From the NCBI GenBank assembly GCA_036389275.1, contig DASVQE010000099.1, forward strand, positions 1 through 64,000: a DNA stretch of 64,000 nucleotides. The letters run 5' to 3'. The notes under the pieces were generated by a model that worked only from the letters and a program-made list of their open reading frames with translations, made no database searches and was not told the DNA's origin. The translations under genes and the position numbers were made by a program. The stretch is from QHVT01 sp036389275 (lineage in GTDB: Bacteria > Acidobacteriota > Thermoanaerobaculia > Gp7-AA8). Below are positions 58,746 to 64,000 of the stretch, piece by piece (within the stretch, counting starts at the first letter, position 1; the number at the start of each line of letters is the position of its first letter).

Positions 58746-61558
58746 AACGACGTCTCCAGGGCGATGAACGGTTCGGCGCGGTGATCGCGCCAGCGGTAGG
58801 CGATTCCCATGCGATAGCGCAGTGGTGCGAAGTAGCCGAGAAAGACGTCGAGCGCGACTTCGGCGCCGGTTGACGCGATCGTTTCGCGGCCGCCGTTTCG
58901 TTGCCACGCCGCGCCGGCGTCGGTGAACACATCGCCGACCAGGCGGTTGAAAAACAGCGGCCAGGTGCTGGGGCCGCGGTCGATCTGCCAGAGCGGGACG
59001 CGGTACTCGAGCGACGCCAGCGCGGCGCGGTTGCCGCGCAGCGTGCTCGAGTCGTAGCCGCGCACCGGGAAATTGCGCGACTCGATCGAGAGGAACTCGC
59101 CGGCGCCGGTGCCGCCGACGCGCAGCTCGCGCTGCAGGATGAAATCGCCCGTCGTGTAACCGCCGGCGACGCGCGCGGCCAGCACGTGACGCCCGTTCGG
59201 CGAGCGGCGCACCGGCACCGAGAGATAGCCGCGCAGATCGGCGCGGTACTGCTGCAGCGTTGCGTCGCTGCCGAGGGCGCGGCTGAGATTCTCGTAATCG
59301 ACACGCGCGGTGATCCCGTCCTCGGCGCTCACCGAGAACCCGAACGTGCGCGCCGTGTTGAACGCGGCGCCGGCGCGCACACCTTGCAATGTGCCGCGGA
59401 AGACTCCGACCCGCGCGAGGTCGGCGTCGCGCACGCCGAGTGGCGGAGTGCCGCTGATGTGATCGCGCACGCCGCCGATCCAGCCGTACGCCTGCCGCTC
59501 GTAGCGCCGCCACGGCGCCGACACCTGCGCGAACAACCGCTGCGTCGTCTCCGTGTACGCCACCACGCCGCCCGGCGTGCGGAACGCCACCGGATCGTCG
59601 TCGTAGCGCAGCGTCGCCAGCGTGATCGTCGGATAGAGGCGGTCGTATGCGTAGACCAGCGCGTGACCGTCGTTCGTCAGCGTGGCCGTGTACTGATGAA
59701 AGCCGAGGACGTCGCCGCCGGAGGTGGTGATCCCGTAAGTCCCGTCGCTGATGATCGGCGACCACCACTTCGGCAGCGCGGAGCGGAGCGGCGAGTACGG
59801 ACGATCAGTGACATCCGTGCGCGCGGCCGCCACCGTGCGCGAGACCCGCGTGCGATCGGCGGGCGTGATCCGGTAGTCGGCGGCCGTGGCGCGGGCGACG
59901 TCGAAACCATTCGCGTGATAGTCGGCAAAGTAGAGCGTGCGCCCGTCGCGCGTGGCCGGAAAGAACGCGCCGCCGTAGACATTCGTCAGCCTCCGGATCG
60001 CGCCGCCGCCCATCGGCACGGAGTAGATGTTGGCGATGCCGGTGACGTCGCTCGAGAAGATCACGTCGTCGCCGGCGAATCGCGGCGCCGCATTCGTCGA
60101 GCGCGGCAATCCGGCAGTCAGCACCTCCATCCGTACACCTTTGCGGCTGTACGTCACGACGTCGATCCGTCCTGCCTTCCATTCGGAAAGGACGATCCGG
60201 TCGTTGCGCACGTCGGGCTCGGAGAACTGCGTCTCATCGTCCGGCTGCACGAGCGTGCGCACCGCGCCACTGACTGCGTCGACTTCGACCAGCGTGTTGC
60301 GCCCGGCGCGATTCGCCACCGCCACCAGCGCCTGTCCGTCGGGCGTGAACGCCGGGTGCTTGAGCCGCGCGCCGCGGGTGATGCGCCGCTCGCGCGTCTC
60401 GCCGATGCGCCAGACGTAGAGATCCGACAGCAGCGAAAACGAACCGACGTACTCGAGATCGGAGTAGGCGATGGACTTCCCGTCGGGCGACCAACTGATC
60501 GACGAGGCGCTGTGGACCTCGTGCGTGGCCACCTCCCGTCCGGCGGCGAGGTCGTAGACGCGGATGGTCGGCCGCTCGAACGGGCCGCGGTGGGTGTAGG
60601 CGAGGCGCGTGCCGTCGGGCGAGAGCGCCAGATGCTGCGTCGAGTATCCGAGTGACGTCAGGCGCTGCTTCTCCGTGAGCCCCGTCGCGCGCAACGCTTC
60701 GAGCTGATTGCGATACGCGACAGTCTGCTCGCGCGTCCACGTCTCCCAAAGTTCGGTGATGCTCGCGCCGAAGACTTTGCGCGCGGTGCGATTCACAAAG
60801 TAGGGGACGATGCGCGAGGCGTAGGCGTGCGTGAAATTCGCCAGCGATGCGGTGCCGTTGCGCCGCGCCAGCCACGTCAGAAACTTCGACCCGAAGTAGT
60901 AACGCGCCGCGCCGCCCGGCCAGAACGGCGTGAGCCCGCCGGCCTGCGCCTCGCTCGGCCAGTGGTCTTCGATGGCCGCGGTGCGCAGCACCATCTCCAC
61001 GAACGTTCCCTTCACGCGTCCGGCATCGGTCAGCTCCGACTCGGCGAACGTGGCCAGACCCTCGGTGAGCCAGAGCGGCGAGAACTCGTTCGGGAACGCG
61101 GCAGGGTTGCGGCCGAGGAGGCGGCGGAGGAGTGCGGGAAGCGCGTGCGCCTCGTCGAGATGCAGGATGTGCGTGTACTCGTGCGTGATCACCAGGTCGA
61201 GCCAGTCGTCGTAGTACGAAAGCTCGCTCGACGGATCGCCGCCCGGCGCGGAGACGTAGATCTCGATGCGGTTGCTCGGGAACGTCGTGGCCGAGCCGTT
61301 GGAGACGTCGACGTGATCGGTGAGGATCAGATGCGTGCGGCCGCGCGGCGTCCAGCGCATCAGCGGCACGAGCCGCGTGTGGATGTCTTCGGCGATCGCC
61401 GCCGCGCGCCGCGCCAGCGCGTCTTCGCCGCCGTGGTAGTGCACCTGGAAATGCGCGGTGTCGATGGTGCGCCACCGCAGCGACGGCGGATACTCCGAGG
61501 CCGCATTTGCGGCAGACGCAAACGCCAGGAGCACGATCGGGAGAAGCCGGCGGATCAT
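58742..61558 (-). CDS. Exported metallopeptidase-like / beta-propeller / outer-membrane-barrel protein
   Basis: 938 residues. Signal peptide (AFASAANA). Residues about 25-290 form a gluzincin-like peptidase part with HEYTH (LDLVITHEYTHILHLDEAHA) and a downstream WLTEGLATFAE Glu, as in peptidase MA-like domains. Residues about 300-600 hold TolB/WD40-like propeller repeats (HLALSPDGTRLAYTHR; SISWSPDGKSIAYSDLEY; HPAFTPDGQALVAVAN). The last 300 residues are a beta-barrel of the surface-antigen/D15 type (TTGDFILQRELRVGGTGAGE; SIESRNFPVRGYDSSTLRGN) and end in Phe, as outer-membrane proteins do. Peptidase activity and substrate are inferred. Confidence 0.85.
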   Translation of the reverse strand: MIRRLLPIVLLAFASAANAASEYPPSLRWRTIDTAHFQVHYHGGEDALARRAAAIAEDIHTRLVPLMRWTPRGRTHLILTDHVDVSNGSATTFPSNRIEIYVSAPGGDPSSELSYYDDWLDLVITHEYTHILHLDEAHALPALLRRLLGRNPAAFPNEFSPLWLTEGLATFAESELTDAGRVKGTFVEMVLRTAAIEDHWPSEAQAGGLTPFWPGGAARYYFGSKFLTWLARRNGTASLANFTHAYASRIVPYFVNRTARKVFGASITELWETWTREQTVAYRNQLEALRATGLTEKQRLTSLGYSTQHLALSPDGTRLAYTHRGPFERPTIRVYDLAAGREVATHEVHSASSISWSPDGKSIAYSDLEYVGSFSLLSDLYVWRIGETRERRITRGARLKHPAFTPDGQALVAVANRAGRNTLVEVDAVSGAVRTLVQPDDETQFSEPDVRNDRIVLSEWKAGRIDVVTYSRKGVRMEVLTAGLPRSTNAAPRFAGDDVIFSSDVTGIANIYSVPMGGGAIRRLTNVYGGAFFPATRDGRTLYFADYHANGFDVARATAADYRITPADRTRVSRTVAAARTDVTDRPYSPLRSALPKWWSPIISDGTYGITTSGGDVLGFHQYTATLTNDGHALVYAYDRLYPTITLATLRYDDDPVAFRTPGGVVAYTETTQRLFAQVSAPWRRYERQAYGWIGGVRDHISGTPPLGVRDADLARVGVFRGTLQGVRAGAAFNTARTFGFSVSAEDGITARVDYENLSRALGSDATLQQYRADLRGYLSVPVRRSPNGRHVLAARVAGGYTTGDFILQRELRVGGTGAGEFLSIESRNFPVRGYDSSTLRGNRAALASLEYRVPLWQIDRGPSTWPLFFNRLVGDVFTDAGAAWQRNGGRETIASTGAEVALDVFLGYFAPLRYRMGIAYRWRDHRAEPFIALETSF

Positions 61559-61591
61559 GCAAGAGAGCGACCCGCTGCTACACTCGCCTCC

Positions 61592-62779
61592 GTGCCGTCG
61601 CGACGCTCGCTGCTGCTGGCCATCGCCCTCGGGCTCTGCGCCGCCGCGGTCTCGTTCATCGTCGAGAAGAACCTTCCTACGGTTGCCTATCGCGGCAACG
61701 CCGACCTCTGGTACGAAGGCGATCTGCATCGCGTCTTCGACAACATGACCGACCGGCAGAGCGATCACTATCGCGCCAAAGTGCATCCGCTCTTCTCGCT
61801 GCTCGTCTACTCCGCCGTGTACATCCCGCGCGTGCTGCTGCACGTCGAGCCGCTGCTGTCGGTGCGCATCGTGGTCGCTGCCGCCGCCTTCGCCTGGGGC
61901 GCGCTGCTCTACGCGCTGCTCGAGGAAGTGGCCGGGAGCGTCGCCGGCGCGGTGACGTTCTCGCTCGCGGCCATCGTGAGCGCGGCCATGCTCTTCTGGG
62001 GCACGGTGCCGGAGACGTATCTGTTCGGATCGGTGAGCATCGTGCTGGCCATGCTCGCCGCCATTCACGTGCGGCGCGAATCGGCGCTGACGGCGGTGAG
62101 CGGGCTGACGATGAGCTTCACCATCACCAACTGGATGGCCGGCATCGCCGCGGCGTGGTCGGCGCTGCGGTGGCGGCGCTCGCTGCAGGTGACGGTCAAC
62201 GCCTTCGCCCTGGTGGTGCTGCTCTGGGGCGTGCAGAAGTACCTCTTTCCGTCCGCGCAATTTTTCATCGGCGACAAGGAAGAGCGCGACTACCTCTTCC
62301 GCCCGACGCCGCCGCGCATCGCCCAGGCCGCGGGCGATTTCTTCGTGACGACGATGGTCATGCCGCGCAGCCGGGCCGAGTTCCGCGACTACCAGCCGCA
62401 GGCGGTCCTGCTGACGCAGCACGCGCAACTCGGCTCGAACCGCCCCTGGGGTTTGATCGCCACGATCCTCTGGCTCGCGCTGCTCGCGCTCGGCGCGGCC
62501 GGCGTCGCGCGGCTCGCGCCGCCGCTGCGCTGGACGCTGCTGCTCACGCTCGCCGGCCAGCTCGTGCTGCACATCCTTTACGGCGACGAGACCTTTTTGT
62601 ACGCGATGCACTTTGTGCCGCTCCTGGTCGTGCTGGCGGCCTGCTCGCTGCGCACGCGCGCCCGAAAGATCGCGCTGGCGCTGGCGGCGCTCTTCGTCGT
62701 CACCGCCGCGGTGAACAACGTGCGCGAGCTGGGGCGCGCGCGGCACTACGTGCGCGTGCCGCTGGTGAAACCGCAGTGA
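61592..62779 (+). CDS. Polytopic membrane protein, possibly glycosyltransferase-like
   Basis: 395 residues, about nine to ten membrane helices. Begins RRSLLLAIALGLCAAAVSFI; a periplasmic loop after the first helix has NADLWYEGDLHRVFDNMTDR, including paired acidic residues, and helices follow (PETYLFGSVSIVLAMLAAIH). The layout of one acidic loop plus many helices resembles GT-C glycosyltransferases such as ArnT/PMT, but no diagnostic motif is certain. The start is GTG at 61592. The stop overlaps the next gene (GTGA), which is a DPPR-synthase-like enzyme, suggesting a shared envelope glycan or polyprenyl-phosphate role. Confidence 0.7.
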   Translation: MPSRRSLLLAIALGLCAAAVSFIVEKNLPTVAYRGNADLWYEGDLHRVFDNMTDRQSDHYRAKVHPLFSLLVYSAVYIPRVLLHVEPLLSVRIVVAAAAFAWGALLYALLEEVAGSVAGAVTFSLAAIVSAAMLFWGTVPETYLFGSVSIVLAMLAAIHVRRESALTAVSGLTMSFTITNWMAGIAAAWSALRWRRSLQVTVNAFALVVLLWGVQKYLFPSAQFFIGDKEERDYLFRPTPPRIAQAAGDFFVTTMVMPRSRAEFRDYQPQAVLLTQHAQLGSNRPWGLIATILWLALLALGAAGVARLAPPLRWTLLLTLAGQLVLHILYGDETFLYAMHFVPLLVVLAACSLRTRARKIALALAALFVVTAAVNNVRELGRARHYVRVPLVKPQ

Positions 62780-63630
62780 AGCACTACCTCGCGCTCCTCC
62801 GTCCCGCGCAGTGGATCAAGAACGGCTTCGTCCTGGCGCCGCTGATCTTCTCGCGCTCGTTCCTCGACGGCGGCGCGGTCGTGCGCGCGCTGGCTGCCTT
62901 CGCCGTGTTCTGCGCCGCGTCGAGCGCCGGCTACGTCATCAACGATCTGGTCGACCGCGAGCGCGACCGGCAGCATCCATTGAAGCGCACGCAGCGCCCC
63001 ATCGCCGCCGGCCACGTCTCACCGCGCGGCGCGACGCTCGTGGTCGCGTTGCTGCTGCCGCTCGCGCTGATCGCGGCGTGGCTGCTCTCGCTGCAGTTCC
63101 TCGCCGCCGTGGCGACGTATCTGGCGGTGAGCATCGCCTACAGCGTGCGTCTCAAGGACCTGCCGATCGTCGATCTCTTCGCCATCGCCGTCGGATTCGT
63201 GCTGCGGGTGTGGGGCGGCGCGGTGGCGCTGCCGGTGGCGCTGTCGGTCTGGATGTTCATCACGGCGCTCTCGCTCGCGCTCTACCTCGCCGCGACGAAG
63301 CGGCGGCAGGAGCTGCTCTCGAGCGGCACGGCCGTCGATTTTCGCGCCGTGCTGCAGCACTACACGGTGCGGCTGATGGATTACTACTCGGAGATCGCCG
63401 CGGTGGCGACGTTCGTGTTCTACAGTCTCTACATCGCGAACGTCCGGCCGCAGCTCGCGCTCACGATTCCGGTGGTGCTGTTCGGCCTCTTCCGCTATCG
63501 CTATCTGATGGAGCTCGACTCCGGCGGCCACGTCTCTCCGACCGACGCGCTGCTGCGCGACCCGCAACTGATCGCGTGCGCCGTCGTCTGGACGGCGGTG
63601 TCGGTGGTGGTGCTGTTCGAGACTTCCTGA
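62776..63630 (+). CDS. UbiA-family decaprenyl-phosphate phosphoribosyltransferase-like protein
   Basis: 284 residues with about eight membrane helices. The diagnostic N-terminus LLRPAQWIKNGFVLAPLIFS and GYVINDLVDRERDRQHPLKR followed by TQRPIAAG match DPPR synthase (UbiA-related enzyme that moves phosphoribose to polyprenyl phosphate). In mycobacteria this starts decaprenylphosphoryl-arabinose synthesis; elsewhere its role is less clear. The start is GTG at 62776, overlapping the gene upstream. No DprE1/DprE2 genes are visible. Confidence 0.87.
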   Translation: MKHYLALLRPAQWIKNGFVLAPLIFSRSFLDGGAVVRALAAFAVFCAASSAGYVINDLVDRERDRQHPLKRTQRPIAAGHVSPRGATLVVALLLPLALIAAWLLSLQFLAAVATYLAVSIAYSVRLKDLPIVDLFAIAVGFVLRVWGGAVALPVALSVWMFITALSLALYLAATKRRQELLSSGTAVDFRAVLQHYTVRLMDYYSEIAAVATFVFYSLYIANVRPQLALTIPVVLFGLFRYRYLMELDSGGHVSPTDALLRDPQLIACAVVWTAVSVVVLFETS

Positions 63631-64000
63631 TGGTGACGTACGAAGATGAGCTGGAAGAGCTCCGCCCGCTCCTCGGCGACGAGTACAGCGACGCGCGTCT
63701 GGCGCGCGAGCGCCGCCAGGTATTTTCCGTAGATCCGGAAGTCCGTTTCTGCGCCTGGGGCGGTGCGTCGCTCCTCGCCGCCGCCGCCGGGGTCGTGCTG
63801 AAGAACAATCTCGAGCGCATCGGTCCTCTGGCGCTGGCGCTGCTGATCGCGCTCGCCGCCGCGGCCTGCTACGCGTTCGTCTGGCTCCGCCGCGCGCGCG
63901 CTTCTGCGATCGACCCATACATCCTGCTCCTCGGCGGGCTGCTGGTCAGCGCCGACGCCGCGTTCGTCGAGAAGCAGTTCCATCTCCTCGGAGCCGACGC
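63630..64000 (+). CDS. DUF2157-like membrane protein, cut by the window end
   Basis: Only the first 123 residues are present. Begins VTYEDELEELRPLLGDEYSD, followed by helices (SLLAAAAGVVLKN; LALLIALAAAACYAFVWL; YILLLGGLLVSADAAFVE). The short charged N-terminus, and the last helix with a QFHLLG ending, resemble predicted membrane proteins of the DUF2157/DUF4401 type. The start shares TGATG with the previous stop, so it belongs to the same operon. The function is unknown. Confidence 0.7.
   Translation, partial: MVTYEDELEELRPLLGDEYSDARLARERRQVFSVDPEVRFCAWGGASLLAAAAGVVLKNNLERIGPLALALLIALAAAACYAFVWLRRARASAIDPYILLLGGLLVSADAAFVEKQFHLLGAD

Overview
The window is a 64 kb piece of a GC-rich (about two-thirds G+C by eye), gene-dense diderm bacterial chromosome. 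The Gram-negative type comes from ADP-heptose and heptosyltransferase genes for LPS core, a protein with a likely outer-membrane barrel, a CsgG-like protein and type IV pilus genes. Gene content (DUF4388, DUF1844 and TIG-domain secreted proteins, an HpnN/MMPL-like exporter, many intergenic repeats) suggests Acidobacteriota or a related deep-branching phylum. That placement is inference; there is no rRNA in the window. No prophage, IS, CRISPR, tRNA or rRNA was seen.

Layout. 0.1-8.1 kb: HtrA protease, a divergent lipid kinase, then a leftward operon (LCAT-like lipase, dienelactone hydrolase, DUF1844, TPR/zinc-ribbon membrane protein, DUF4388-pseudopilin fusion). 8.1-17.5 kb: glycosyltransferase, histone-deacetylase-fold hydrolase, flippase-like membrane protein, nrdR, lon, bioY and an MMPL exporter. 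17.5-27.4 kb: a lipoprotein, then a tightly packed leftward operon valS-birA-coaX-ggt-rpiA-araC-like-M1 peptidase. 27.4-28.7 kb: a gene-free tandem repeat array. 28.7-33 kb: tsaD, a TIGR01777 epimerase, a second repeat-filled gap, and lexA with an XRE regulator. 33-38.7 kb: CsgG-like protein, diguanylate cyclase, FHA protein, chemoreceptor, CheW and DUF5522. 38.7-41.9 kb: ADP-heptose kinase and adenylyltransferase as separate genes, heptosyltransferase and DUF3108. 41.9-48.9 kb: pilB, pilT, pilC, a PilS-like histidine kinase and ruvB. 48.9-52.6 kb: four overlapping tandem paralogues encoding secreted proteins, two with TIG domains. 52.6-58.5 kb: nadB, a duplicated-domain 737-residue protein, a NYN-domain protein and a UbiA-family prenyltransferase. 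58.7-64 kb: a metallopeptidase-propeller-barrel protein, a polytopic membrane protein, a DPPR-synthase-like UbiA protein and a truncated DUF2157-like gene.

The most unusual content lies between genes. Four kinds of repeat occur: (a) inverted arrays of 7-bp tandem units at four loci, each with a different or related heptamer but the same architecture; (b) REP-like elements that supply the last codons and stop of neighbouring genes; (c) a roughly 245-bp palindrome whose 33-bp perfect arms contain the stop codons of two convergent genes, with a half copy at the left edge of the window; (d) degenerate 70-130 bp tandem arrays filling the three widest gaps. The best candidates for undescribed protein biology are the four-gene secreted paralogue operon and the duplicated-domain protein next to the NYN protein.
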